Assembly: GCF_018122625.2 (NCBI RefSeq)
Contig: NZ_JAGQFT020000014.1
Span: 32,952-96,951 of the forward strand
Source of the DNA: Coralloluteibacterium stylophorae
GTDB taxonomy: Bacteria; Pseudomonadota; Gammaproteobacteria; Xanthomonadales; Xanthomonadaceae
DNA length: 64,000 bases
Direction: 5' to 3'
Part shown: positions 16,500 through 26,458 of the stretch, in pieces
How positions within the stretch are numbered: position 1 is the first letter of the stretch
Layout of the letters: every line of letters starts with the position of its first letter
The notes under the pieces: model-generated
What the model saw: only the letters and a program-made list of their open reading frames with translations
Databases searched by the model: none
Told to the model about the DNA's origin: nothing
Made by a program: the position numbers and the translations under genes

Positions 16500-17470
16500 G
16501 GCTGGCCTCCCTGCGCCGCCGCGGCAGGTTCGTGACCGTTGTCGCCCTCGCCCGCCGCCGCGGTGGCGCCGGTCGCGGCATCGCCTTCCGGCGCGGCGCG
16601 CGGACGCGGATCCGGCGGCCCGACGCCGGGGGCCACCGGCGAATTCGACACCACCAGCACCTCGCCGCTGCGGGCGATGCGGGCGGCGGGCCGGATCTCG
16701 GCGATCAGGAAGGCGCGACTGTCGTCCATGCGGATCGACAGCACGGTGCCGACCGGGAAGCCGGCCGGGAAGCCGCCGCCGATGCCGGAGGTCACCAGCT
16801 CGTCGCCGACCCGGATGTCGCCGCTCTGCGGCACGCTGCGCGCCTCGAGCACGTCCGGCCGCTCGGTCCCGACCACCACCATCCGCAGGCCCGAGCGCAC
16901 GTCCTGCACCGGCACCGCATGGTCGGGATCGGTCACCAGCAGCGCGGTCGACCGGGTCGGGCCGACCTCGATCAGCTGCCCGACCAGGCCGCCGCCGTCG
17001 ATCAGCGCCTGGCCGCGGGTCAGGCCGGCATCGCGGCCGAGGTCGAGCACCACGCGCCGGCGGAACGGGTCGAGGTCGATGTCGAGCACGCTGGCCAGCT
17101 GCACGTCGAGGCGGTAGCCGCGGGTGCCGCCGAGGAGGTCGCGCAGGCGCTGGTTCTCCTGCGCCACCGCCTGCATGCGGTGCAGGCGCGCCACGGCGAT
17201 CTGCAGGTCCTGGCGCAGGCGGGCGTTGTCGGCGCGCAGGTCGCCGTGCGTGGCCAGACTGTCGTGCGCGCCGGTGAACACCCGGCCCGGCAGCGCCGCC
17301 AGCCACCACACCGGCTCGACCAGCACCGCCGACTGCCGCCGGAACTCGCCCAGCCAGCCGCCGCGGTGGTCGATCGCCATCAGCAGCACGGCCAGCGCGA
17401 GGTAGGCCAGCAGCCGCAGCGTGCCGCTGGCATCGGAGAGGCGTGCGGGATTGGGGGCGGCCGTGGGCAC
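16496..17470 (-). CDS. mreC: Rod shape-determining protein MreC
   Basis: A 324-residue bitopic membrane protein that scaffolds PBP2 and RodA. One transmembrane helix (LLAYLALAVLLMAI) is followed by a coiled coil (about residues 78-112, DNARLRQDLQIAVARLHRMQAVAQENQRLRDLL) and the two beta-barrel domains containing GGGLVGQLIEVGPTRSTALLVTDP and SGIGGGFPAGFPVGTV. The last 50 residues are a low-complexity tail rich in Pro, Ala and Gly that is probably disordered. The gene lies 111 bp after mreB. Confidence 0.93.
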   Translation of the reverse strand: MPTAAPNPARLSDASGTLRLLAYLALAVLLMAIDHRGGWLGEFRRQSAVLVEPVWWLAALPGRVFTGAHDSLATHGDLRADNARLRQDLQIAVARLHRMQAVAQENQRLRDLLGGTRGYRLDVQLASVLDIDLDPFRRRVVLDLGRDAGLTRGQALIDGGGLVGQLIEVGPTRSTALLVTDPDHAVPVQDVRSGLRMVVVGTERPDVLEARSVPQSGDIRVGDELVTSGIGGGFPAGFPVGTVLSIRMDDSRAFLIAEIRPAARIARSGEVLVVSNSPVAPGVGPPDPRPRAAPEGDAATGATAAAGEGDNGHEPAAAAQGGQP

Positions 17471-17581
17471 GGTAGAGCGGACTGGCTCGGTGCGGCACGC
17501 GGGCCGCGGCGGGCGAAGGGGAAGACGGCGCGCGGCGGCCGGGGCGCGGCCTGGCGCCGCCGCGCCCGTACGCGGCCCAGC

Positions 17582-19003
<1,422 letters not shown>

Positions 19004-19942
19004 ATGTCTGCCGCCTTGATCTGCGGGTCCCTCGCCTACGACACCATCATGGTGTTCCCGGACCACTTCAAGAACCACATCCTGCCGGACAAGGTCCACA
19101 TCCTGAACGTGTCGTTCCTGGTGCCGCGGATGCGCCGCGAGTTCGGCGGTTGCGCCGGCAACATCGCCTACAACCTCAAGCTGCTCGGCGGCGAACCGGT
19201 GCCGATGGCGACCGTGGGCCAGGACTTCGGCCCCTACCGCGAGCACTTCGAGGAGCAGGGGATCCGGCTCGACCAGGTCAAGGAGATCGAGGAGCTGTTC
19301 ACGCCGCAGGCCTTCATCACCACCGACCTGGACAACAACCAGATCACCGCCTTCCACCCGGGCGCGATGATGCGCAGCTACGAGAACCACGTGAAGGACG
19401 TGCCCGGGGTCGCCTTCGGCATCGTCAGTCCGGACGGACGCGAGGGCATGCTGCAGAACGCGCGCGAGTTCGCCGAGGCGGGGATCCCCTTCATCTTCGA
19501 TCCGGGCCAGGCCATGCCGCTGTTCAACGGCGAGGAGCTGCGCGCCTTCATCGAGCAGGCCGACTACGTCACCGTCAACGACTACGAGTCCAACCTGCTG
19601 CAGGAGCGCACCGGCTGGAGCGAGGCCGAGATTGCGCAGCGGGTGAAGGCCTACATCGCCACGCGCGGGCCCAAGGGCGCGGTGATCCATGCCGAGGGCA
19701 AGGTCTACGACGTCCCGCCGGCACACGAGCGCCGCGTCACCGACCCGACCGGCTGTGGCGATGCCTTCCGCGCCGGCCTGATCTTCGGAATCATGAAGGG
19801 CTACGACTGGCTCACCATCGGCCGCATGGCCAACCTGATGGGCGCACTCAAGGTCGAGCACCCGGGCACCCAGAACCAGCGCTTCGACTACGAGGAGTTC
19901 GCCGAGCAGTTCACCCAGCAGTTCGGCTACGCGCTGCGCTGA
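19004..19942 (+). CDS. PfkB-family carbohydrate or nucleoside kinase (adenosine kinase-like)
   Basis: A 312-residue ribokinase-fold kinase. The N-terminal substrate region contains GGCAGNIAYNLKLLGGEPVPMATVG. The C-terminal PfkB signature is DPTGCGDAFRAGLIFG, with the catalytic Asp in GDAF and the anion-hole GCG. Several bacterial family members of this type are annotated as adenosine kinase or generic carbohydrate kinase; the substrate cannot be decided here. The ATG at 19004 is chosen because homologous kinases begin with a strand like SAALICGSLAYDTIM; the frame is open further upstream. A strong terminator follows. Confidence 0.88.
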   Translation: MSAALICGSLAYDTIMVFPDHFKNHILPDKVHILNVSFLVPRMRREFGGCAGNIAYNLKLLGGEPVPMATVGQDFGPYREHFEEQGIRLDQVKEIEELFTPQAFITTDLDNNQITAFHPGAMMRSYENHVKDVPGVAFGIVSPDGREGMLQNAREFAEAGIPFIFDPGQAMPLFNGEELRAFIEQADYVTVNDYESNLLQERTGWSEAEIAQRVKAYIATRGPKGAVIHAEGKVYDVPPAHERRVTDPTGCGDAFRAGLIFGIMKGYDWLTIGRMANLMGALKVEHPGTQNQRFDYEEFAEQFTQQFGYALR

Positions 19943-19965
19943 AGGCGTCGGCGCATCGCGAAGAG

Positions 19966-19990
19966 AAGGCCCGGCGATGCCGGGCCTTTT
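19966..19990 (+). terminator. Rho-independent terminator after the PfkB kinase
   Basis: Perfect 10-bp stem AAGGCCCGGC / GCCGGGCCTT with a GAT loop and a T-rich tail (TTTTCC). It starts 23 bp after the stop. Confidence 0.9.
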
Positions 19991-20017
19991 CCTTCGTGAC
20001 CGCAGCGGCGCCGGCGC

Positions 20018-20426
20018 TCACGGCGGTGCGTCACCACGCATCTGCACCCGGCCCTCGCCGTCGCTCTGGATGAAGCTGAAGGCATGGGCCAGGCGGACCG
20101 ACGACGCTTGGTAGCCCGGCGTGGCTGGCGTGCAGTCGAGGGATGCCGCGGGGCAGGCATGCAGGGGCTCGAAACCGCCACTGGCGGACCGCCTCGATCG
20201 CCGCCTGATGGAACCGCGGATCGATTGCGGTGCCGCAGTCCTCGGCGTCCTGCAGCGGTGCGGCGTGGCAGACCCGCCCGGCCTCGTCGATCCACAGGTC
20301 CACGCACGCCGCCTGCACCGGCAGGCGCTACGGCAGCAGCTCCGACGGATAGACCGCCGCGACGCGATCGTAGAGGACGACCCGCGCGCCGCCGTCGCTC
20401 AGCTCCGGCTGACCGTCATCGCCAGG
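20018..20426 (-). pseudogene. Broken TonB C-terminal-domain gene
   Basis: Read on the minus strand from just after the lipoprotein stop, one frame gives a TonB-like C-terminal domain: VVLYDRVAAVYPSELLP, a TAG at 20328-20330, then VDLWIDEAGRV and AIEAVRQWRF. A one-base insertion at 20171 shifts the frame; removing it restores WRFEPLHACPAASLDCTPAT and on to SVRLAHAFSFIQSDGEGRV with a stop at 20018. The pattern of a strand, IDEAGRV, AIEAVRQWRFEP is that of the TonB C-terminal fold. One nonsense codon and one frameshift, with no start codon in good context, indicate a decayed gene unless these are sequencing errors. It would have followed the 20433-21131 gene directly. Confidence 0.6.
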
Positions 20427-20432
20427 TGGCGC

Positions 20433-21131
20433 TCATTCCAGCCGCGCGAGATCCACGCCGGCGACCTCGAACACCAGGTGCAGCGGACGGCCGCCGCTGG
20501 CGGTGTCGATGGTCACCGTCTTCGCCCCGGCCAGGCCCTCCATGAAGCGCGCGTCCTCCTCGACGAACAGCGCCTGCAGGTTCTCCTCGGGCTTGCGCGC
20601 GTCGAAGGCGGCGGCCTCGCCGCCGTCGAAGGCGACGTCGACCGTGCAGCCCGGCGGGCAGTCGAACTCGGCGGTGTCCAGCAGCAGGTAGACGCTCTGG
20701 CCCCACTCCGGATGGCGGCGCAGCACCATGCGCACGCGCGGGCTGCGCGGCTGGCCCGCCTCGATCACCGCCGCGCGCTGCAGGCCGCCCTCGACCTGTT
20801 CGAGGTGGTAGGACCACAGCCCCTCGAGGCGGCGCGTCTCGCGCTCCGCCTGGGCCTTCTCACGCACCTCGGGCAGGGACTCGGCGACCGCGGCCGCGGC
20901 GGCGGTATTCGGGTAGTCGGCCAGGAGCACGTCGCCGTAGGACTTGGCCAGGCCCCAGTTGCGCTCGCTGCGCGCGGTCTCGTACTGCGCGGCCTGCTGC
21001 GCCGCGGCCGCCTCGGCACGCTGCGCCGCCGCCTGCCGGGCGGCTTCGCGCTCGGCCTCGCGGTCGCAGGCGCCGAGGGCGAGGCCGCACAGCAGCAGCG
21101 TGGCCAGGCGCACGGCGCGGCCGCTGGCCAT
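20433..21131 (-). CDS. Predicted lipoprotein with helical N-terminal region
   Basis: About 232 residues. The signal RAVRLATLLLCGLALGACD ends in a lipobox Cys. The next 100 residues (REAEREAARQAAAQRAEAAAAQQAAQY...) form a long charged helix or coiled coil, and the C-terminal half is a beta-rich domain with a CPPGC pair and SVYLLLDTAEFDC. No family was recognised. A GTG at 21140 overlaps the aminopeptidase stop (GTGA) and is a possible alternative start; I chose the ATG at 21131, which has GGAG upstream and gives the cleaner signal. It forms an operon with the M1 aminopeptidase upstream. Confidence 0.7.
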   Translation of the reverse strand: MASGRAVRLATLLLCGLALGACDREAEREAARQAAAQRAEAAAAQQAAQYETARSERNWGLAKSYGDVLLADYPNTAAAAAVAESLPEVREKAQAERETRRLEGLWSYHLEQVEGGLQRAAVIEAGQPRSPRVRMVLRRHPEWGQSVYLLLDTAEFDCPPGCTVDVAFDGGEAAAFDARKPEENLQALFVEEDARFMEGLAGAKTVTIDTASGGRPLHLVFEVAGVDLARLE

Positions 21132-21136
21132 GCCCG

Positions 21137-23038
21137 TCACTCCGCGTCCCCGCGGCTGCGCTCGAGCAGCGCCTCGACGCTCATCGTGGTGATCGGGTGG
21201 TAGCCGGGGCGGGACGAGATGAACACCTGCTCGGCGAAGCGGTGGCCGTCGGGCGTCGCCACCAGCGCCTCATAGGTCGGCATGATCAGCTTGCGCCGGC
21301 CGATGCGCTTGAGGAACTGGCTGATCGCCGGCCGCGCCTCGAAGTAGCCGCTGCGCACGGCGAGCGGATACCAGCGCTGCGCGATCTCGCCGTTGGCCGT
21401 GCCGGTGAAGCGGAAGGCGGCATCGAGCTCGTTCATCTGCTGCGGCGCCAGCGTCTCCGGCATGCCGGCGAGGAAGTGCACCCACTCCTGCGTGATCCAG
21501 CCGTCGGTATCGAGCTCGGACAACGACTTGCGCCCCTCGAGCCAGTCCTGGCGCGCGGCGTCGACCCGCTGCAGCCGTTCCGACACGATCTTCGGCGCCG
21601 CCGGCGGGATGCCCTGGGCGTAGAGCCAGCGGTCGACCTGCTCGATGGAAACGGTGTCGGGGTTGGGCTCCAGCAGGTGCTCCTGCAGGTAGCTGCGGAA
21701 CTGGTCGGTGGTGACGCTCTGGAAGGCGTGCGCGTCGAACCAGCCGCGCAGGAAGGCGTCGAAGGTCTCGCGCCCGAAGCGCTGCTCCAGGAACTGCAGG
21801 AACCAGGCGCCCTTGTCGTAGGCGATCGACGACAGCGCGCCGTCGGCATCCTCGCCCTCGCCGAGCGGCGGCGGGGCGAGCGCCTGGCGCTGCGGCGCGA
21901 TGTCGTCGAGCTCGGCGATGAGGCCGTTGCGGGCGATGACGAATTCCATCTCCGCCTGCTCCCGGCCGTAGACCGCCTCGACGATGCGGTTCTCCACGTA
22001 GCTGGTGAAGCCCTCGTTGAGCCAGATGTCCTTCCAGGTCGCGTTGGTGACGAGATTGCCCGACCAGCTGTGCGCGAGTTCGTGCGCGATCAGGCTGACC
22101 AGCGACTTGTCGCCGACGATGACCGTGGGCGTGGCGAAGGTCAGGCGCGGGTTCTCCATGCCGCCGAACGGGAACGACGGCGGCAGCACCAGGATGTCGT
22201 AGCGGCCCCAGCGATAGGGCCCGTACAGCGATTCGGCGACCTCGATCATCTTCCCGGTGTCGGCAAATTCCGCCGCCGCCTTCTTCGCCATCGCCGGCTC
22301 GGCCCAGACGCCGGCACGCGCGGAGATCGGCTCGAACACCAGGTCGCCGGCGGCGATGGCCAGCAGGTAGGACGGGATCGGCTGCGGCATGCGGAAGGCG
22401 TACTCGCCGTCGCGCTCGGCCTCGGGATCGTTGTCGGCGCTCATCAGCGCCATCAGCGCCGGGTCGGTGCGCACCGTCGCCTCGTAGGTGAAGCGCACCG
22501 AGGGCGTGTCCTGCAGCGGCACCCAGGAACGCGCGTGGATGGCCTGCGACTGGCTGAACATGAAGGGCAGCTTCCCGCCCTGGGTCATCGACGGCTCCAG
22601 CCACTGCAGACCGCTCGCCTCCGGCGCGGTGCGGTAACGGATGCGCACGTGCTCCGGGCGCGCGGGCGTGGCGACGGTGAGCTTCTGGCCGTGCACCGGA
22701 TCGCGCTCGGCGAGGGTGTACTTCAGCTTCCGCCAGCGCGCGTCGCCGCTGCGGCCCTCGATGCGCTCGATGTCGAGGTCGCGGGTATCGAGCACCAGCG
22801 TATCGGCCTCCGGATCCAGCCACTCCAGGGTGAGGTCGGCCGTCCCGGCCAGGCGCTTGGCGTCGAAGTCGACCTCGAGATCCAGCGCCAGGTGGCGCAC
22901 GACCACCCGCTCCGGCTCCGCGTAGGAGCTCTCGTCGGCGCGGCGGTCGGGCTGCGCCGGCGACGGCTCGGCGCTCTCCTGGGCGAACGCGGGTACGGCC
23001 GGCAGGATCAGGGCAAGCAGCAGGAAGAGGTTACGCAT
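21137..23038 (-). CDS. M1-family metallopeptidase (aminopeptidase/LTA4 hydrolase-like)
   Basis: A 633-residue exported zinc aminopeptidase. A signal peptide (MRNLFLLLALILPAVPAFAQ) precedes the M1 domains. The exopeptidase motif appears as FGGMENPRLTF and the zinc site as HELAHSWSGN with the third ligand in WLNEGFTSYVENR. The C-terminal ARM-like helical region, with WLYAQGIPPAAP and QFLKRIGRRKLIMPTYEAL, is typical of the leukotriene A4 hydrolase/cold-active aminopeptidase branch. I chose the internal ATG at 23038, which starts the signal peptide; an in-frame start at 23068 would add ten residues. It probably degrades peptides in the periplasm or outside the cell. Confidence 0.9.
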   Translation of the reverse strand: MRNLFLLLALILPAVPAFAQESAEPSPAQPDRRADESSYAEPERVVVRHLALDLEVDFDAKRLAGTADLTLEWLDPEADTLVLDTRDLDIERIEGRSGDARWRKLKYTLAERDPVHGQKLTVATPARPEHVRIRYRTAPEASGLQWLEPSMTQGGKLPFMFSQSQAIHARSWVPLQDTPSVRFTYEATVRTDPALMALMSADNDPEAERDGEYAFRMPQPIPSYLLAIAAGDLVFEPISARAGVWAEPAMAKKAAAEFADTGKMIEVAESLYGPYRWGRYDILVLPPSFPFGGMENPRLTFATPTVIVGDKSLVSLIAHELAHSWSGNLVTNATWKDIWLNEGFTSYVENRIVEAVYGREQAEMEFVIARNGLIAELDDIAPQRQALAPPPLGEGEDADGALSSIAYDKGAWFLQFLEQRFGRETFDAFLRGWFDAHAFQSVTTDQFRSYLQEHLLEPNPDTVSIEQVDRWLYAQGIPPAAPKIVSERLQRVDAARQDWLEGRKSLSELDTDGWITQEWVHFLAGMPETLAPQQMNELDAAFRFTGTANGEIAQRWYPLAVRSGYFEARPAISQFLKRIGRRKLIMPTYEALVATPDGHRFAEQVFISSRPGYHPITTMSVEALLERSRGDAE

Positions 23039-23186
23039 TGAAGAAACCGCTCGACGGGCAAGGCTCACGGGATCTTAACGCAGCGGCGTGATCGGGCCGT
23101 CGGCGCGCTCCCGACATTGAACGCTGGCCGCGGCCGGCGGAGTCCTGTACAAACGCGACTCATTTTCATCCACCGCGGGAACCCCC

Positions 23187-24155
23187 ATGCCTCGACTCCA
23201 GCGCGCCCTGCTGCCGGCGCTCGTCCTCGCGCTCGCCGCCACCGCCGCAAGCGCCGAACCGGTCCGCATCGAACATGCGCAGGGCGAAGCCGTGCTGCCC
23301 GCGCCCGCCCGGCGTGTCGCGGTCTACGACCTCGCGGCGCTGGACATCCTGCAGGCGCTCGGCGCACCGGTGGCCGCGGTCCCCGACGTCCGCATACCGG
23401 CGCACCTGGCACCCGGAGCCGGGGTCGATGTCGTCCGCGCCGGCACCCTCTTCGAGCCGGACCTCGATGCGCTCGCCGCGGCTGAGGCCGACCTGGTGAT
23501 CCTCGGTGGTCGCTCGCGCCGCGCCTACGCCGACGTGCAGGCGCTGGCCCCGACCATCGACCTCTCGGCCGGGACCCGAAACTACCTCGCCGCCACCTAC
23601 GCCAGCATCGACGCGCTCGGTCGCGCGACCGGCCGCAGCAAGGCCGCCGAGGCCGAGGCCATGGCGCTGCGTGCCCGCCTCGCCGAGCTGCATGCGCGCA
23701 CCGCCGACGCCGGCACCGGCCTGGTGCTGTTCGCGGTCGGCGACCGCGCGATCGCGCACGCCCCCGGTGAGCGCTTCGGCATCGTCCACGAGGTGCTGGG
23801 CGTGCCGTCGGTCCTGCCGACGACGACCGCGGCCGCGTCCGAAGGCGTGCGGCCCGAAGCAGGCTCGCCCGAGGCGCGCGCGCAGGCGGCGGACCGCGCG
23901 GCCGCGCTCGAGGCCGCGCTGGCGGCGGATCCGGACTGGCTGTTCGTGATCGACCGCGACGCCGCCACCGGCGATCCCGAGCGCCCCGCCTCCGAACGCC
24001 TGGCGGACCATCCGGCGGTCAGCGCGAGCCGCGCCTGGCGCAGCGGTCGGGTGCTCCATCTCGACGCGCCGGCCTGGTACCTCGCCACCGGCGGCATCGG
24101 CACCCTGACGCGGACCGCCGACGCCTTCACCGCGGCGCTCGACGCGGCGGAGTGA
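23187..24155 (+). CDS. Metallophore/haem ABC transporter substrate-binding protein
   Basis: A 322-residue periplasmic binding protein of the FepB/CeuE/FatB class (two-lobed fold joined by a long helix). It has a signal peptide (LLPALVLALAATAASAE), the strand AVYDLAALDILQALG, PDLDALAAAEADLVILGGRS, and a helix near the centre. No permease or ATPase gene lies beside it, so it is an orphan that must work with a transporter encoded elsewhere. The 30 bp before the start contain ACTCATTTTCAT, AT-rich for this genome and faintly like part of a Fur box. The ligand cannot be inferred, though ferric siderophores are the usual ones. Confidence 0.8.
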   Translation: MPRLQRALLPALVLALAATAASAEPVRIEHAQGEAVLPAPARRVAVYDLAALDILQALGAPVAAVPDVRIPAHLAPGAGVDVVRAGTLFEPDLDALAAAEADLVILGGRSRRAYADVQALAPTIDLSAGTRNYLAATYASIDALGRATGRSKAAEAEAMALRARLAELHARTADAGTGLVLFAVGDRAIAHAPGERFGIVHEVLGVPSVLPTTTAAASEGVRPEAGSPEARAQAADRAAALEAALAADPDWLFVIDRDAATGDPERPASERLADHPAVSASRAWRSGRVLHLDAPAWYLATGGIGTLTRTADAFTAALDAAE

Positions 24156-24168
24156 CGCCAGGACGCGA

Positions 24169-24190
24169 CCGGGCCGCCGCGGCGGCCCGG
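24169..24190. terminator. Bidirectional terminator between convergent genes
   Basis: Near-perfect palindrome CCGGGCCGCC / GGCGGCCCGG separated by GC, between the binding-protein gene and ubiE. It lacks a T-run, so termination efficiency is uncertain. Confidence 0.5.
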
Positions 24191-24195
24191 CCCGC

Positions 24196-24996
24196 TCACA
24201 CCCGGTAGCCGGAGTGGATCGCGACGATGCCGGCGGACAGGTTGCGGTGCGAGGCGCGGGCGAAGCCGGCCTCGGTCAGCATCCGCTGCAGCTCGGCCTG
24301 CGGCGGATGCTTGCGGATCGACTCGGCCAGGTACTGGTAGCTCGCGCGGTCGCCGGCGATGAGCGTGCCCAGCCGCGGCAGCACCTGGAAGGAATGGATG
24401 TCGTAGAGCGGCCGGAACCACTTCGGCCGCACCTGCGAGAACTCCAGCACCAGCACCCGGCCGCCGACCTTGAGCACGCGGTGCATGTCGGCCAGCGCGC
24501 GCGCCTTGTCGGTCACGTTGCGCAGGCCGAAGGCGATGGTGACCAGGTCGAAGGACTTGTCCGGGAACGGCAGCGCCTCGGCATTGCACTGCACCCAGTC
24601 CAGGCCGCGCACCAGCCCGCGGTCGGTCAGACGGTCGCGCCCCACCCCGAGCATCGCGGCATTGATGTCGCCGACCACGATGCCGCCGCCCTCGCCCACC
24701 CGCGGATGCAGCAGCGCGGCGATGTCGCCGGTGCCGCCGGCGAGGTCCAGCACGCGGTCGCCGCGCTTCACGCCCGAGGTCGCCACGAAGTAGCGCTTCC
24801 ATACCCGGTGGATGCCGAAGCTCATCAGGTCGTTCATGACGTCGTAGCGGCGCGCGACGGACGAGAACACCTCGCCCACCAGCTTCTGCTTCTCGCGCGT
24901 GGGCACGTCGCGGTAGCCGAAATGGGTGGTGTCGCCGGCGGACTCGGCCGGCACGGTCACGGGAAGGGCGTCGGGGCGGGAATCGTGCTCGCTCAT
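24196..24996 (-). CDS. ubiE: Ubiquinone/menaquinone C-methyltransferase UbiE
   Basis: A 266-residue SAM-dependent methyltransferase acting on 2-polyprenyl-6-methoxy-1,4-benzoquinol in ubiquinone synthesis. Family signatures are FGYRDVPTREKQKLVGEVFSSVA, YDVMNDLMSFGIHRVWKR, the SAM loop DRVLDLAGGTGD, and FGLRNVTDKARALADMHRVL. The ATG at 24996 gives the standard N-terminus; a longer in-frame start lacks homology. It is a single gene here, away from other ubi genes. Confidence 0.95.
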   Translation of the reverse strand: MSEHDSRPDALPVTVPAESAGDTTHFGYRDVPTREKQKLVGEVFSSVARRYDVMNDLMSFGIHRVWKRYFVATSGVKRGDRVLDLAGGTGDIAALLHPRVGEGGGIVVGDINAAMLGVGRDRLTDRGLVRGLDWVQCNAEALPFPDKSFDLVTIAFGLRNVTDKARALADMHRVLKVGGRVLVLEFSQVRPKWFRPLYDIHSFQVLPRLGTLIAGDRASYQYLAESIRKHPPQAELQRMLTEAGFARASHRNLSAGIVAIHSGYRV

Positions 24997-25100
24997 GCGG
25001 TCGAGTATCCCATGCCGCGCCCGGCGCGTTGCGTGTGGATGCTGCACGCCACCACCACGGCGCGCCGGTACCGTGTCGCCACCATCCGGAGGGAGCGTCC

Positions 25101-25400
25101 ATGAGCCGTTACGCCCTGCTCGCCCGCCTCGAGGCGAAGCCCGGCCGCGAGGCCGAGGTCGAGGAGTTCCTGCGCCACGCCGCGGCGCTGGCCCGGGACG
25201 AGGCCGGAACGCTCACCTGGTACGCGCTCAAGCTCGGCCCTTCCACCTTCGCCATCGTCGACACCTTCGACGACACCGCATCGCGCCAGGCGCACCTGAC
25301 CGGCCGCATCGCCGCCGCACTGATGGAACGCGCACCCGACCTCTTCGCGAGCTCGCCGGTGATCGAGGAGGCCGAGGTGCTGGCGATGAAGGGACGCTAG
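25101..25400 (+). CDS. Antibiotic biosynthesis monooxygenase-domain protein
   Basis: A 99-residue protein of the ABM dimeric alpha/beta-barrel family (YgiN type). The pattern YALLARLEAKPGREAEVEEFLRH, then EAGTLTWYALKLGPSTFAIVDTFDD and a C-terminal strand is characteristic. GGAGGGAGC just upstream supports the ATG at 25101. Members oxidise quinols or other aromatic substrates, or degrade haem; which applies here is unknown. It stands alone in front of the deaminase gene. Confidence 0.85.
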   Translation: MSRYALLARLEAKPGREAEVEEFLRHAAALARDEAGTLTWYALKLGPSTFAIVDTFDDTASRQAHLTGRIAAALMERAPDLFASSPVIEEAEVLAMKGR

Positions 25401-25453
25401 CTGGCGCCGCCGGCGCCACGTAGGCTGGCGCGCCTCCCGCACGAGTGGCCGCC

Positions 25454-25906
25454 ATGCCCGACATCGACTACCGCGCCCTCCTCGCCACCGCCGTCGCCGA
25501 GGCGCGGCAGGGGCTGGCCGAGGGCGGCATCCCGATCGGCGCCGCGCTCTACGGCGGCGACGGCCGCCTGCTCGGCTGCGGCCACAACCGCCGCGTGCAG
25601 GAGGACGACCCGTCGATCCACGGCGAGACCGACGCCTTCCGCAAGGCCGGCCGCCAGCGCAGCTACCGCGACACCATCATGGTCACCACGCTCGCGCCGT
25701 GCTGGTACTGCAGCGGGCTGGTGCGCCAGTTCAACATCGGCGCCGTGGTGGTCGGCGAGTCGGTGACCTTCGCCGGCGGCGTCGACTGGCTGCGCGAGGC
25801 CGGCGTGCGCGTGATCGACCTCGCCGACGCCGAATGCATCGGCATGATGCGCGACTTCATCGCCGCGCGGCCCGCGCTGTGGAACGAGGACATCGGCGAG
25901 GAGTGA
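25454..25906 (+). CDS. Zinc-dependent cytosine/nucleoside deaminase (yeast Fcy1-like)
   Basis: A 150-residue deaminase. The zinc motifs are HGETDAF (His ligand and proton-shuttling Glu) and APCWYC (two Cys ligands). The C-terminal part VVVGESVTFAGGVDWLREAG and RDFIAARPALWNEDIGEE closely follows the end of yeast cytosine deaminase, which has FIDERPQDWFEDIGE. It may therefore act on free cytosine rather than on tRNA or guanine. An in-frame GTG nine bases earlier is an alternative start. Gap to the next gene on the opposite strand is short. Confidence 0.85.
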   Translation: MPDIDYRALLATAVAEARQGLAEGGIPIGAALYGGDGRLLGCGHNRRVQEDDPSIHGETDAFRKAGRQRSYRDTIMVTTLAPCWYCSGLVRQFNIGAVVVGESVTFAGGVDWLREAGVRVIDLADAECIGMMRDFIAARPALWNEDIGEE

Positions 25907-25942
25907 GTCCCGGTCGCGGGACCGGCGCCGGAACCGCGGCGC

Positions 25943-26296
25943 TCAGGCGTCGCGGGACTTGCCGGCGGCGGCCAGTGCGTTCTCGTAGCGCGGCCAGAAC
26001 GCCTCCTGCTCCCGACCGAGGCGATGGAGCGTGTCCCAGCTGAAGATGCCGCTGGCGTGTCCGTCGCTGAAGCGCAGCAGCACCGCGTAGTGCCCGACCG
26101 GCTCCACGCCGACGATGCCCACCGCACGCTTGCCGGCGACCAGCTGCTTCTGCCCCGGCCCATGCCCCTGCACCTCCGCACTCGGCGATTCCACCCGCAG
26201 GTATTCCGCCGGCAGCCGGAACCGCGCGCCGTCCTCGAACGCCACCTCGAGGATGCGCGAGGCCTGGTGCAGGACGATGTCGGTGGGGGTGGGCAT
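25943..26296 (-). CDS. DUF971 (gamma-butyrobetaine hydroxylase N-terminal-like) protein
   Basis: A 117-residue stand-alone DUF971 domain: a small beta-rich fold with SRILEVAFEDGARFRLPAEYLRVESPSAEV and YAVLLRFSDGHASGIFSWDTLHRL, the latter being the family signature. Stand-alone members are widespread in proteobacteria, often near hslVU and ubiE as here, with proposed links to Fe-S or 2-oxoglutarate chemistry but no settled role. It lacks the paired Cys/His zinc-type ligands of longer relatives. Confidence 0.85.
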   Translation of the reverse strand: MPTPTDIVLHQASRILEVAFEDGARFRLPAEYLRVESPSAEVQGHGPGQKQLVAGKRAVGIVGVEPVGHYAVLLRFSDGHASGIFSWDTLHRLGREQEAFWPRYENALAAAGKSRDA

Positions 26297-26332
26297 GGTT
26301 CTGGGCGATGAGGTGGGAATGGGTGGTGGTGA

Positions 26333-26442
26333 GGCGGGAATCGGGACCTGAGGCTCGGCATGGCCTGCTGGCCCTTGCTCCGGAGCGACGCTCGGGAAGC
26401 AACGGTCCGCAGGTCCCGATTCCCGTGTCCCGATTCCCGCTC
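26333..26442. repeat. GGGAATCGGGA-family inverted repeat
   Basis: Arms 26335-26350 (CGGGAATCGGGACCTG) and 26410-26425 (its exact complement) are separated by 59 bp; a second partial unit (TCCCGATTCCCGC) follows to 26440. It fills the gap between the DUF971 gene and hslU, which both point left. Confidence 0.75.
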
Positions 26443-26458
26443 GACCCAGCGCCTCAGA

